64,000 nt of DNA, taken from contig CAWFER010000014.1 of assembly GCA_963814805.1 (NCBI GenBank), forward strand, positions 50,583-114,582, read 5' to 3'. This document shows, piece by piece, positions 10,338 to 20,150 of the stretch (positions within the stretch are counted from its first letter, which is position 1; every line of letters begins with the position of its first letter). The stretch comes from AP-15 sp963814805. Its GTDB lineage: Bacteria; Pseudomonadota; Alphaproteobacteria; ATCC43930; CGMCC-115725. Made by a program: the position numbers and the translations under genes. The notes beneath the pieces are model-generated. The model did not search any database. It was not told the origin of the DNA and was given only the letters and a program-made list of their open reading frames with translations.

Positions 10338-10990
10338 TCACAGGGCGTTGTAGATGTCGAGCGCCAGATCGAGGTCGTCGAACACCTTGCCGCGCCCGCG
10401 GTGCAGAATGAGGGCGCGCGAACAGTAGCTCTTGACGAAGGTGGCGGATGTGCGAGGCCAGGATCAGCGAACGGTCGGCGCGCTTCTCAAACAGCTCCTG
10501 GTGGCAGCGGACTTGAAAGCTGTAATCGCCGGCGGCGATGACCTCGTCGATCAGGTAGCAGTCGAAATCGACGGCGAGGGACAGCGCGAAATTGAGCCGC
10601 CCCATCATCCCGGTCGAATAGGTCTTTACCGGCTCCGACAGGAAATGTCCGAGCTGGGCAAAATCATCGACATAATCGCGCAATGTCCTGGAACGGCTTG
10701 CCATAGACCCGCGCGATAAAGCGGATGTTGTCGTTGCCGGTCAGGACGCCGTGAATGCCGCCGGCCATCGCGATCGGCCAGGATAGCGACATCGTCCGCT
10801 CGATCGTGCCGCTGGTCGGCAGCTCGACCCCGCCGAGCAGGCGGATCAAGGTCGATTTGCCGGCGCCGTTGCGGCCGAGCACGGCGATCTTCTCGCCGCG
10901 CGCCAGCTCGAACGACACCTCGTTCAGCACCCGGCGGTGGCCGCCGAGCTCGCTCGGATAGTCTTTGCAAACCCCGGCGACCCTGATCAT
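10338..10990 (-). CDS. kpsT: capsule export ABC transporter ATP-binding protein, frame-split
   Basis: KpsT/Wzt-type ATPase that powers export of lipid-linked capsular polysaccharide across the inner membrane. Visible: Walker A GRNGAGKST (about residue 39), signature region KTYSTGMMGRLNFAL, Walker B CYLIDEV and the H-loop SLILASH. The frame changes near 10700 (GKPFQDIARL versus SRTLRDYVDDF) and near 10443 just after the H-loop. The true C-terminus ends as LALDIYNAL at 10338. The joined length of about 217 residues matches KpsT. It lies 50 bp downstream of kpsE, presumably in the same operon. No KpsM permease is in the window. Confidence 0.87.
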
Positions 10991-11040
10991 GCGTCAATCC
11001 AGTCGCTGCCCTGCGCCGGGCCGAGCGCGAACCGAGCCGT

Positions 11041-12242
11041 CTACGCGGCGGCGTGTTCGCGCACGCTGGCGATCAACAGCCAGGCGATGCTGTAGGCCAA
11101 GAGGCAGGTCGCCAGAGACCATCGAAAACGACACCATCCGCTTTGGGTAGAGCGGGTAGTCGGGCAGATTGGGCCGCGCGATCGTTTCGAGGTAGAGCTG
11201 CTGCCGCTGCGCATCGAGCTGCGCCTGCTTCGAGCGATTTGTAGGCCGACGCCAATTGTTTGTCGGCAAGCTTGCGATCGGTGTCGAGGCGCTCGTACCC
11301 GGTCTGCGCGGCGGCCACCGAGCCGCTGTCGCCGGTGATCTTGCTGCGCTCTTCGGCGATCAGCCTGGTCAGCGATGCGACGCGCACCCTCAGCACCGGG
11401 ACCTGCGGGCTGTGCGGCGAATTGCGCAATGCGTCGGCAAGCGCCGCCTGGGCGTCGGCCCGATCCGTGTTCAGCTCTCCCAGCAGCTTCAGCGGGCCTT
11501 CGGCGGCGGTTTTGGGGTCGAGCATCTGCTGGCGGATGCGATAGGCGGTCAACTGCGCCTGGATCGCGGCGATGCGCTGCTGCGGTCTGGTCGACCTCGT
11601 GCTGGAAAGCTGCTCACCGCGTCCTGGCGGGCGCGCTCGTTGAGCTGGTTGACCAGACGCTCGCTGGCCGCCAACAGCGCCTTGGCGATCTTCTGCGCAT
11701 CCTCGGGCCGATACGCCTTGACCTTCAGGGTGCTGACCCCGGCCTCGTCGTCGTAACTGACTGAGACGAACCGCGAATAGGCCTTATAGAGCGCCTCGAA
11801 ATCGGTGCGATGGCTGAACACGTTGGGAAAGCGGGAGACAAAATCGGCCTCCGGACGGTCGAGAATCGCCCGCAGATCGTCATGCCGATCGAGCTGGCGG
11901 ACCGCGTCGCGCGACATGATGAAGGTCTGCACCATCAGGGCGTCGTTGTCGCCGCCCATGAGGCCGCCGCCCATCATGCTGGCGACGCCGCTCATCGAAG
12001 TCTTTGGCTTGCCCGGACTGCGGACCACAAACTGCGCCTCGGACATGTAGAGGCTCGAGGCAATCCCAAAATAATAGACGGCGGCGACCAGGGTCGGCAG
12101 CCCGACCAGCGCCCAGAACCAGATGTTCAGCGCGCCGAACAGCCGGCCGATCGCGCCGATGCCGCAGCGGCCGGACCGCTACGCCGGCCGCGGCCCGGCG
12201 GACCGCAAATCGAGCGCGGCGGACATTGGGAAGATCACTCAT
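11041..12242 (-). CDS. kpsE: capsule export inner-membrane protein (KpsE/CtrB type), frame-split
   Basis: Polysaccharide co-polymerase that links the inner-membrane exporter to the outer-membrane channel. Proposed start is ATG 12242. The first membrane segment reads FWALVGLPTLVAAVYYFGIAS, followed by the family hallmark YMSEAQFVVRS. The periplasmic coiled-coil region includes YRPEDAQKIAKALL and LIAEERSKITG. The second membrane segment (LAYSIAWLLIASV) lies at the C-terminus, ending at 11041. At least four frame changes are needed (near 12165, 11610, 11240 and 11110), the most in any gene here. The joined length of about 400 residues fits KpsE. Confidence 0.83.
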
Positions 12243-12554
12243 GACGGGATCTGAGCCGGGGGAGAGGGGCGAGGCGCCGAGGAAAAGCCGCGAATGTGAC
12301 CGCTTCGCGGCGAGCGTTCTATTCATCGTGCGAGCTTAGCCGATCGCGATCAGCTTCGGAAGCGATAGTACCGGCGCCGCCGGAGGATTTGCGCACCGCG
12401 CGATTCTGGCGCGCCGATCAGGCCGCCGCTTGCCCCGTTGTCATCGCCCCCGCGCCGGCGGCGGCATGTTTTTCGTGGACAGGGCGGGGCTCGCCGTCGA
12501 GATTGCCGCGGTAGGGTCCGCGCCATTTCTCTCGCGCTCAAATCATTAGCTGAC
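12243..12554. promoter_or_regulatory. divergent intergenic region between kpsE and kpsC
   Basis: A 312-bp gap between divergent capsule genes, presumably holding promoters for both directions. I see no clear sigma-70 boxes and no supported gene. In-frame codons upstream of 12555 extend the kpsC frame to 12438, but without family similarity. Confidence 0.4.
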
Positions 12555-14650
12555 ATGCCGCTGCCTGATTTCGCCACGGCGCCGCCGGTCTCCTCCCCCG
12601 ATCGCGCCGCCCGGATCGCGGCGGCGGCTGGCGCAGGACGACTTGAGGTTTGCGCCGGCTGCCCGCTCGACATTGCCGCGTCGGCGGCGCTGTTCGCCGA
12701 TTTTGCGGATGCGGGGGCGCTCGCCGGGATTGCCGCCTGGGCCGGCTCGCGGCAACAAAAGCGGAGCCAGGCGCGGGCCGCGGCGCTCGGGGCGCCAGCT
12801 ATCGTCTTGGGAGAGGGCCTGTTGCGTGCGCCGCCGTGGCGCAAGGGCGCCGCGGCGGTGCTGAGCGTGACCGCGGTGGCGATCAGCGGACCGGGCTCGC
12901 CTGCCGACATCCTGTCGCCGACCCGCGTGCTCGCGAGCCGAAATTGGCAGACGCCGGAGCTTCTCGAACGGGCCGCGGCAGCGCGGCGCGAGCTGGTGTC
13001 GCGGCGGCTCGGCGGATCATGGTGGGGCAGAAGCGAGCTGCCGTCCGGCGAGGGCATCGCCCTCGTCGACGCGGGCCGAACCGGCCGATCGCCGTCGCCT
13101 CCGGTTTTGCGCGCGATGCTGGCGGCGGCATTGGCCGAGAACCCCGCGCACAAGATCGTCGTCCTGGCGCCCGACCGCCGCGCCGGCCGCGATCTGTTGG
13201 CCAAGGCCGCGCAACGCGGGGTCAGCATCCTCACCGGGCCGGTCGACCCGTGGGCGGCGCTCGCCCGGGCCGAGTGGGTTTATGCGGCGGGGGGCGAGAC
13301 CGGCTTTCTCGCGCTCCTCGCCGGCCGCGATGGTGCGCTGCTTTGCGGATTGCTTTTATTCCGGCTGGGGCGCGACCCTCGACGAGGCGGGGGTCGCAGG
13401 GCATTCGTTCGCGCGCACCGTCGACGAGATCTTTGCCGGGGCTTGTCTGATCGCGACCCGCCATCTCGACCCGTTTCGAAACACCGCGGCCTCGTTCGAA
13501 GAGACCCTGTCGATCCTCGCCGACTGGCGGCAGATCGAGACCGCCAATCGACGCGTCGCGGTGCGTGGTCGGGATGTCGTTCTGGAAGCGGCGCCGGGTC
13601 GCCGATTTCCTGCGCTCGAGCGCCGGAGCGCCGGTGTTTCGCCGCACCGCCGCGGGCGCACTCGGAGCAGCGCGGCGGCGGCCGGGCGGAGCGATTGCAG
13701 TCTGGGCCTCGCGCATGCCCGCGGGGCTGGCCGCAGCGGCCGAACGCGACCAGGTTGCGCTGCTGCGGGTCGAGGACGGCTTCATCCGTTCGGTCGGCCT
13801 CGGCTCCGACTTCGTGCCGGCCGCCTCCTTGGTGCTCGACAGCGGCGGCATGCATTACGATCCGAGTGTGCGCAGCGACCTCGAAGCGCTGCTGCTGGAG
13901 CGCGAATTCGATGCCGCGCTCCTCGCCCGCGCGGAGCGGCTGATCGATCAGCTGGTGGCCCGCGGCATCACCAAATACAATCTTACGGCGGCGGCCGCGC
14001 TCGAAAGCGGCGAGCTCGAGCTTCCGGCGGACCGGCGGCGCATCCTGGTGCCGGGTCAGGTCGAGGACGATCTGTCGGTGCGCCTCGGCGGCGGCGGCGT
14101 CCGCGGCAATCTCGATCTGCTCGCCCGGGTGCGGCAGGCCAACCCCGCCGCCTTCATCCTTTACAAGCCGCACCCCGACGTCGAGGCGGGCCATCGCAAG
14201 GGGGCCATTTCCGACCGCCGCGCGCGCCAATTCGCCGATGCGATCGTGCGCGACAGGTCGACGGCGGCGCTGCTTGCCGACATCGACGAATTGCACACAT
14301 TGACCTCGCTCGCCGGTTTCGAGGCGCTGTTGCGCCGGCGCCGAGTCGTCGTCTACGGCCGCCCATTCTATGCCGGCTGGGGGCTGACGGTCGATCTGGC
14401 GGGCGCCGCGCGCGGCCGGCGCCTGGCGCTCGAAGAGCTGGTCGCCGGGGCGCTGATCCTCTACCCGCGCTACCTCGACCCGGTGACCCGGCTGCCCTGC
14501 CCACCGGAGATCATCCTCGAACGCCTCGATGCGCCGGCGCTGTGGCGGCCGGGCCCGCTGGTCCGCGGGCGCCGGCTTCAGGGCCTGCTGGCGCGCGGCT
14601 GGAGCCGGCTCCCCGGCCGGATGCTCAGTTCGGGCGCAGGCCCAAAGTAA
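12555..14650 (+). CDS. kpsC: capsule beta-Kdo transferase, two-module (KpsC), frame-split
   Basis: Builds the poly-beta-Kdo linker on phosphatidylglycerol that anchors group 2 type capsules. Two homologous Capsule_synth modules are visible. Each has the FY(S/A)GWGxTxD motif, as FYSGWGATLD near 13360 and FYAGWGLTVD near 14380, plus PVLRAMLAAAL...HKIVVLAPDRRAG in the first and PGQVEDDLSV...LYKPHPDVEAGHR in the second. A VEDGFIRSVGLGS segment marks the second module. Frame changes lie near 13335 and 13560, at or near the module junction. The joined length of about 698 residues matches bimodular KpsC. ATG 12555 (MPLPDF) is the likely start. Confidence 0.87.
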
Positions 14651-14702
14651 CGCTGCGCCGCGAGCCGGCGGGGAGGCCTGCTGCGGAAGCGAAAGCAGGC
14701 GC

Positions 14703-15117
14703 TCAAGGTTCTACGTGGATCATCCACGACACGCCGAAACGGTCGGCGACCATGCCGAAGCGCTCGGAAAAGAAAGTCTTGCCCAGCGGCATCTGCACCT
14801 GCCCGCCATCGGCGAGGGCGGCGAACAGCCGCTCGGCCTCGGCTTCGTTCACGGCCGTCAGCGACAGCGCGAAGCCCCTGGAAGCTCGGATGCCCGAGGC
14901 ATCTTCCATCGGAAACCATCACGGTCGTGTCGCCGATGCGCAAGCGGGCGTGCATCACTTTGTCATCGGCGCCGGGCGGGATCGTGCCGGGTTGCGCCGG
15001 CTCGGGGCAATCTCTCCAACGCATAAGCATAATTAGCTCGGCGCCGAGCGCGGCGTGGTAGAATTGAATCGCGTCCTCGCACCTGCCGTCAAAGAACAGG
15101 TAGGGCTGGGCTTCCAC
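14703..15117 (-). CDS. VOC family (PhnB-like) protein, frame-split
   Basis: Glyoxalase/bleomycin-resistance fold protein of the PhnB/YjdN group, about 137 residues. N-terminal YLFFDGRCEDAIQFYHAALGAE is the typical opening. The C-terminal half (GIRASRGFALSLTAVNE...FFSERFGMVADRFGVSWMI) is in another frame, with the change near 14910. The GTG start at 15117 is preceded by GGAGAGAAG at suitable spacing. The substrate is unknown; family members often have no proven enzyme activity. Confidence 0.8.
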
Positions 15118-15222
15118 GGCTTCTCTCCATTCCGGGGTTGGGATTGGACGATGTCGCACCGGCGCCTCAGGGCTTCGATCGTCCGGCGAGCCGCGGTCTC
15201 CCGCTGTTCGCCGCCGGCCGCT

Positions 15223-15960
15223 CTACGGCGCGCAACAGGACGCCGCGGCCGAAGCGTTCTCGTATTCATCGTGCCGCCGAACCCAATCCATCAAATTGTG
15301 ATTGGGGCCGGTCTCGTTGCGCCCATTCGGGGTTAGGTCGAGGACCATATAAGTGGTGATAAGCTCTTCGGCGCCGCGGGCGTAGCTCGAATAGGTGTGG
15401 AAGATTTCGCCGGCGTCGTTCTTGAAGAATACGCTGAGGCCGGGCAGCTCCTCGCTCGCGCTCTCGGTCTCGCGATAATTGTAGAAGACTTCTCCGTTTG
15501 CCAGATCGGCGGACGTGAACGACACATGGTAATCGAAGTTAAAGTCGCTACTATAGGACGACACCCAGTCGAAGCGCCAGCCCATGCGCTTTTTGTAGGC
15601 TTCGATCTCGGCCAGCGGCGCGCGCGACACCACGACGACGCTGACGTCGTGATGTTCGAGATGCGCCAGGCAGCCGATGTGGTCGGCGCCGAACGAGCAG
15701 CCGATGCAGCCCTGGCCCCAGCCGGGACCAAGCATGAAATGATCGACCACCAGCTGGCTGCGTCCGCTGAACAGCTCGGCGAGCGTTTTGCCGCCTTGGG
15801 TCGTGTCGAACCGATATGCCTTTTCGACCTTGACCCAAGGCAGCGCCCGCCGCTCGGCGCTCAACCGGTCGCGCATCCGGGTGAAATCCTTCTCTTTGGC
15901 CAATAGCGCGATGCGGGCGGCGAGCCATTCGTCTTGGGAGACGATCCTGTGCGCTTCCAT
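15223..15960 (-). CDS. DUF899 family thioredoxin-like protein
   Basis: A 245-residue member of the DUF899 family, which has a thioredoxin-like fold. It carries GPGWGQGCIGCSFGADH, a two-cysteine segment in the position expected for a redox motif, and FDWVSSYSSDFNFDYHVSF and GLSVFFKNDAGEIFHTYSSYARG, both well-conserved family blocks. ATG 15960 (MEAHRIVS) was chosen from the family N-terminus. The gene is divergent from a MarR regulator whose promoter contains a perfect palindrome, so control by that regulator is likely. Confidence 0.88.
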   Translation of the reverse strand: MEAHRIVSQDEWLAARIALLAKEKDFTRMRDRLSAERRALPWVKVEKAYRFDTTQGGKTLAELFSGRSQLVVDHFMLGPGWGQGCIGCSFGADHIGCLAHLEHHDVSVVVVSRAPLAEIEAYKKRMGWRFDWVSSYSSDFNFDYHVSFTSADLANGEVFYNYRETESASEELPGLSVFFKNDAGEIFHTYSSYARGAEELITTYMVLDLTPNGRNETGPNHNLMDWVRRHDEYENASAAASCCAP

Positions 15961-16022
15961 CCTCGTTCTCCTCGGCAGCGGATGATCGGCGGAAGCCAGC
16001 GGCCCCGGGCCGCAGCCGCGCG

Positions 16023-16052
16023 TTGACAAATACGTTGATATCAACACATAAT
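16023..16052 (+). promoter_or_regulatory. MarR promoter with palindromic operator
   Basis: TTGACA (16023-16028) and CATAAT (16047-16052) form a sigma-70-like promoter with 18-bp spacing. Between them lies the perfect 12-bp palindrome GTTGATATCAAC (16034-16045), well placed for autorepression and for control of the divergent DUF899 gene. The predicted transcription start falls at about the MarR ATG (16058), so the transcript may be nearly leaderless. Confidence 0.65.
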
Positions 16053-16057
16053 GCCGC

Positions 16058-16504
16058 ATGTCAACAGCGAATGCGCTGCCGTCCGAAATCGCTCATCGCG
16101 TTCGCGATAGCTGCCTGTGTCTGCATCTGCAGCGGGCGGCGCGAGCGGTGGCGCGGCGCTTCGATGCGGCGCTGCGGCCGTTGGCGCTGACCAATGGCCA
16201 GTTTTCGCTGCTGATGTCGCTCAATCGCCAGGAACCGCCGAGCATCGGCAGCGTGTCGGCCCTGCTGGCGATGGACCGCACCACGTTGACCGCGAACCTG
16301 AAGCCGCTCGAACGGCGCGGGCTGGTGACGGTCGCGATCGATGATCGGGACAAGCGCAGCCGCCGCCTGGCCTTGACCTCGGCCGGGCAGGCTCTGCTCC
16401 TCGCCGCGGTTCCGGTGTGGGCAGAAACCCATGCAGCGATCGAGCGCGGCCTTGCGGGCGGCGATCCCGACCGCCTGCGCGCCGAGCTGCGCACGCTTTC
16501 CTGA
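16058..16504 (+). CDS. MarR family transcriptional regulator
   Basis: A 148-residue winged-helix repressor-type regulator. The DNA-binding region spans LTNGQFSLLMSLNRQEPPSI, then SVSALLAMDRTTLTANLKPLERRGLV (recognition helix), then the wing IDDRDKRSRRLALT with the usual D-x-R-D-K/R-R signature. It is divergent from the DUF899 gene and presumably binds the palindrome at 16034-16045. The ligand is unknown. Confidence 0.9.
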   Translation: MSTANALPSEIAHRVRDSCLCLHLQRAARAVARRFDAALRPLALTNGQFSLLMSLNRQEPPSIGSVSALLAMDRTTLTANLKPLERRGLVTVAIDDRDKRSRRLALTSAGQALLLAAVPVWAETHAAIERGLAGGDPDRLRAELRTLS

Positions 16505-16528
16505 TCTCGATCGCCGATCCAAACGCGG

Positions 16529-17296
16529 TCAACGACGACCAGGCGGCGGCTGGCGGCGGTAATGGTAACGGTAGAGCTCTTCGAACCCGAGCGTCGCATA
16601 GAGCGCGCGGGCCGGGGCGTTGCCGGCCTCGACCTCGAGGCAGGCCCCGGTGGCGCCGCGATCGGCCGCCCAGGCGGCCAGGCTGGCGATGATCCGTCGC
16701 GCATAGCCGCGCCGCTGGCGGGCGGGGTCGGTCGCGATCGACTGGTAGCAGATCAGGCCGTCATGGTGGGCCGCGTAGCCGAGTGCGGCGACGCCGCCCT
16801 CATCGGCAAGCGCGGCAAACGCGGCCGGAACGGCCAGGGACTCGACGATCCGGCGGTAGAGGCCCGCCTCGGTCGCGGTGCGGCGCTGCAACCCCGCCAG
16901 CGCGTTCAGCCATTCCGCGCCGGGCCGCGCCAGCAGGCTGACCGCCGGATCGCGCCGCGCCGACAGGTCGCCGATGTCGACATAAAGCACCAGGGACAGC
17001 CCTTCGCTGCGATAGCCGAGAGCGGCGAGCCGCGCATCGATTGCCGGCTCGATCAGCGAGGGTAGGCGGAAAATCGTCGGCTGCCCGTGATGGCCGTAGA
17101 GCGCCTCGCAGCCGGCGATCACCGCGTCGGGTTCCCGGCAATCGACCCCGAGCGGGTTGGCCGAGTTGGCCCGTCGGGTCAGCCCGCCGCTGAAATGCAG
17201 CACCCAGCCGTCGAACCAGACCTGGCACAGCGCCGGCCAGGCGTTGCGGCAGGTCTCCTCGACCCGCCAAGCCAATCCCGCCGCCCTCATGCGCAT
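16529..17296 (-). CDS. GNAT family N-acetyltransferase
   Basis: A 255-residue protein with a C-terminal GNAT fold. The acetyl-CoA loop is IATDPARQRRGYARRIIASL (Q/R-x-x-G-x-A/G), followed by GACLEVEAGNAPARALYATLGF, the usual beta5/alpha4 signature. The N-terminal region (RNAWPALCQVWFDGWVLHFSGGLTRRANS) resembles the non-catalytic half of two-domain GNATs that act on small amines or amino acids. Substrate unknown. It faces the MarR gene and ends 24 bp from it. Confidence 0.83.
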   Translation of the reverse strand: MRMRAAGLAWRVEETCRNAWPALCQVWFDGWVLHFSGGLTRRANSANPLGVDCREPDAVIAGCEALYGHHGQPTIFRLPSLIEPAIDARLAALGYRSEGLSLVLYVDIGDLSARRDPAVSLLARPGAEWLNALAGLQRRTATEAGLYRRIVESLAVPAAFAALADEGGVAALGYAAHHDGLICYQSIATDPARQRRGYARRIIASLAAWAADRGATGACLEVEAGNAPARALYATLGFEELYRYHYRRQPPPGRR

Positions 17297-17834
17297 CCCT
17301 CTCGGCGCCGTCGATCCTGCGGTTCCGCCGTTCCGCCGCGCAGCAACGCGGGCGAGCCGATCGCCAGCCGGTTCGCCGCCAATCCCGCTTCATTCCGAAG
17401 GGCGCGAAGACTGTTACCGTCGGCAACGAGCTTATCGCACATCTGATTGAACCCACGGTCAACGCCGATCATCTGGAGGTCGGGCGCGGTGGGTTTCTGC
17501 GGGCGATGCGGAACTGGTCGCCCGCGACCCCTGGCGAACCAGCTCCGGGGCAGCGAGCGGAGCTGAACGGGAGCGCCGTCTGCGGCTGCGTCGAGCAGTG
17601 CCACCGGCGTCGGCGCGGCAGGGGGCGGGTCGCCGCTGCGCCCGATTGCCGCGGGTAAGACTCGGCTAGCCGTGCGGCCCGACGACAACACAACGCCGCC
17701 GGCGCGACGCCGGGAACGTTAACCTTGGAATACCGTTTGAGACAGCGGGGCAGCTGTTCTATATTCGCATGGCAGACCCACAACGACAAACCGCCGCGGG
17801 CGCCCAGCCGCGTGAGCGAGGAAGGAAGACGCAG
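17297..17834. other. 538-bp region without a supported gene
   Basis: This gap separates the reverse-strand GNAT gene from the forward ABC importer operon, so it should hold promoters for both. Several short open frames cross it on both strands, but none has similarity or a ribosome site I can support. The only usable signal is GAAGGAAG at 17821-17828, the ribosome site of the next gene. Confidence 0.5.
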
Positions 17835-19223
17835 ATGACCACCAACCCGACGAGGCGCACGCTGCTGCGCAGCTCCCTCGCCGTTGCCGCGGCCGGCGCG
17901 CTCGCCCGCCCCTACATCGCCAACGCGGCGGCGACGACCGCGACCGTGTGGTGGACCCAGGGCTTCATCCCCGAGGAGGACGCGGCGTTCCGTAAGGTAG
18001 TTTCCGATTATCAGAAGGCCAGCGGCAACACGATCGACTATAGCATTGTTCCGTTCGCCCCGCTATTGCAGAAGACAATTTCAGCCATCACCAGCGGCGA
18101 AGTGCCGGATCTGATCTCGCATGACGTGGCCGACCAGCAGATCATTCCGCAGAACGCGTGGAACGACAAGCTCGTCACTGTCGGCGATGTCGTCGACACC
18201 CAAAAATCGGAATATCTGCCGAACGTGGTGCTCGGCTCTCAATACTACAACAATGTGACGAAAAAGCGGGACTTTTACTTTATTCCGTATAAAACGGCGG
18301 TGGTCCCGTTCCATATCTGGATACCGCTGGTCGAGAAGGCGGGCTACAAACTTTCGGATGCGCCAAACACCTGGGATGCGTATTGGGATTTCTTCAAGCC
18401 GATGCAGGCGAAGCTGCGCGCCCAGGGCATGCGCAACCTCTATTCGCTAGGTCTTCAGCTGACCAGCACCGGGCCAGCCGACGGCAACAATCTGTTTCAC
18501 GCCTTCCTGATCGCCAATGGCGGGAACGGCATCGTCACCAAGGACGGCCAGCTCCATGCCGACGATCCGGTGGTAAGGGAGGCGGCGATCAACTCGCTGA
18601 CCTACGTGACCACCGCCTACAAGGATGGCTATGTGCCGCAGGGAGTCCTCAGCTGGAACGATGCGGACGACAACAACGCGTTTCACGCGAAAGAAATCAT
18701 CATGGATTTTGACGGCACGATCTCGACCGAGGTCGCGCTGTACCACGATAAAGCGGAATACGACGCCATCAAGACCATGGGCCTGCCGCTCGGCAACGGC
18801 GGCAAGCCGAACCCGGCCCAACTCGGAATCGGCGGCGGCTTCATTCCCAAGGGGGCAAAGAACGTCGCGACGGCCAAAGATTTCATGAAATATCTGATCC
18901 AACCGAAGGTGGTCGACGCCTACCTAAAGGAGGGGCTCGGCCGCTGGCTGCCGGCGATGCCGTCGCTGATCAAGACCGATCCGTTCTGGCTCGATCCCAA
19001 GGACCCGCACCGACCGGTCTATGTGCGTGAAGGCCTGATCGACCCGACGGTGATCGCCTACCCGATCTTCAATCCCGGCTACGCCGTGGTCAATGCCGAA
19101 CAGGTCTGGGGATTGGCCGAGGCCGATATCATCAGGAACGGGATGACGCCAACGGATTCGGCGGCGAAAGCGCTCAAGCGGATTGAAACGATCCTCGCGA
19201 AATATCCGGTTGTGCAGAGCTGA
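17835..19223 (+). CDS. ABC transporter substrate-binding protein (family 1, sugar-type)
   Basis: A 462-residue periplasmic solute-binding protein that captures a sugar or polyol for import. The N-terminus has a Tat-like signal (NPTRRTLLRSSLAVAAAGALA) with probable cleavage near ANAA. The mature part has typical family-1 features: TVWWTQGFIPEEDAAFRKVV, ISAITSGEVPDLISHDV, and a late GIGGGFIPKGAKN segment. ATG 17835 follows GAAGGAAG. It is the first gene of an operon with two permeases. The bound ligand cannot be read from sequence. Confidence 0.9.
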   Translation: MTTNPTRRTLLRSSLAVAAAGALARPYIANAAATTATVWWTQGFIPEEDAAFRKVVSDYQKASGNTIDYSIVPFAPLLQKTISAITSGEVPDLISHDVADQQIIPQNAWNDKLVTVGDVVDTQKSEYLPNVVLGSQYYNNVTKKRDFYFIPYKTAVVPFHIWIPLVEKAGYKLSDAPNTWDAYWDFFKPMQAKLRAQGMRNLYSLGLQLTSTGPADGNNLFHAFLIANGGNGIVTKDGQLHADDPVVREAAINSLTYVTTAYKDGYVPQGVLSWNDADDNNAFHAKEIIMDFDGTISTEVALYHDKAEYDAIKTMGLPLGNGGKPNPAQLGIGGGFIPKGAKNVATAKDFMKYLIQPKVVDAYLKEGLGRWLPAMPSLIKTDPFWLDPKDPHRPVYVREGLIDPTVIAYPIFNPGYAVVNAEQVWGLAEADIIRNGMTPTDSAAKALKRIETILAKYPVVQS

Positions 19224-19232
19224 GAGGCGGAC

Positions 19233-20150
19233 ATGGCAAGTGTATCGGTCGTCGAGGCCCGCCGTCCGGCAGTTGGGCGCCCGTCTCGGCTGCGCGCTTG
19301 GCGGGGCGGCCTGCAAGGCTCGGAATTTACCTGGGCGATCGCCTTCGTCATCCCCTATGTCGCAATCTTCCTCGCCTTCGTGATCTATCCGGCCGCCTAC
19401 GGGCTGTGGATGGGTCACCAGCCGAGCCTCTACGCCGAGTTGTTCTCCGATCCGATCTATCTGAGCTCGCTGGTCAATACCATCCTTTATTTGGCGATCG
19501 GAGTGAACGTCAAGCTGTTCCTTGCGCTTTTGTTGTCTGGTTTCTTCATGCGGCGGAGCTGGTGGACCAAGCCTCTGCTGCTGATATTCGTGTTGCCGTG
19601 GGCAGTGCCGGCGCTGCCCACCTTCATCTCAATCCACTGGATGCTGAACAGCCAGTGGGGGATGATCAACAACATGATATGGGATCTGTTTCAGGTCAAC
19701 GGGCCGCCGTGGCTCGATAACTCGCGTTGGCTGGCCCTGGGCGCGGTGATCGTCTCCTACATCTGGAAATTCCTGCCGTTCTGGACCATAATTTTGCTGG
19801 CCGGGCGAATGGCGATCCCGCAGGAATTGTACGAAGCGGCCGAAGTCGATGGCGCCACCGGGGTGCGCCGCTTCATTCATGTTTCGTTTCCGCTACTGGC
19901 CAACCTCTATCTGATCTGCACCCTGCTGTCGACGATCTTTACGCTCGGCGACTTCACGACAGTCTATTTCGTATCGGGTGGCGGGCCAGCGCTATCGACA
20001 AATGTGCTGGCGACTATCGGCATCCGCGACGCCTTCACGATCGCGCGGCCGGATCTGGGTGTGGCCGCGGTCATGTCGGCGCTGCCGCTGATGATCCCGC
20101 TGGTGATCCTGCTGATGCGAAAGCTGCGCACTACGGAGGCCCAGCTATGA
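19233..20150 (+). CDS. ABC sugar transporter permease (MalF/UgpA type)
   Basis: A 305-residue inner-membrane permease with about six hydrophobic segments (for example WAIAFVIPYVAIFLAFVIYP and LLIFVLPWAVPALPTF). The ATPase-contacting EAA loop reads YEAAEVDGATGVRRFIHVSFP near residue 210. It lies 9 bp after the substrate-binding protein and overlaps the next permease start (ATGA). Together the two permeases form the membrane channel of a carbohydrate importer. Confidence 0.92.
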   Translation: MASVSVVEARRPAVGRPSRLRAWRGGLQGSEFTWAIAFVIPYVAIFLAFVIYPAAYGLWMGHQPSLYAELFSDPIYLSSLVNTILYLAIGVNVKLFLALLLSGFFMRRSWWTKPLLLIFVLPWAVPALPTFISIHWMLNSQWGMINNMIWDLFQVNGPPWLDNSRWLALGAVIVSYIWKFLPFWTIILLAGRMAIPQELYEAAEVDGATGVRRFIHVSFPLLANLYLICTLLSTIFTLGDFTTVYFVSGGGPALSTNVLATIGIRDAFTIARPDLGVAAVMSALPLMIPLVILLMRKLRTTEAQL

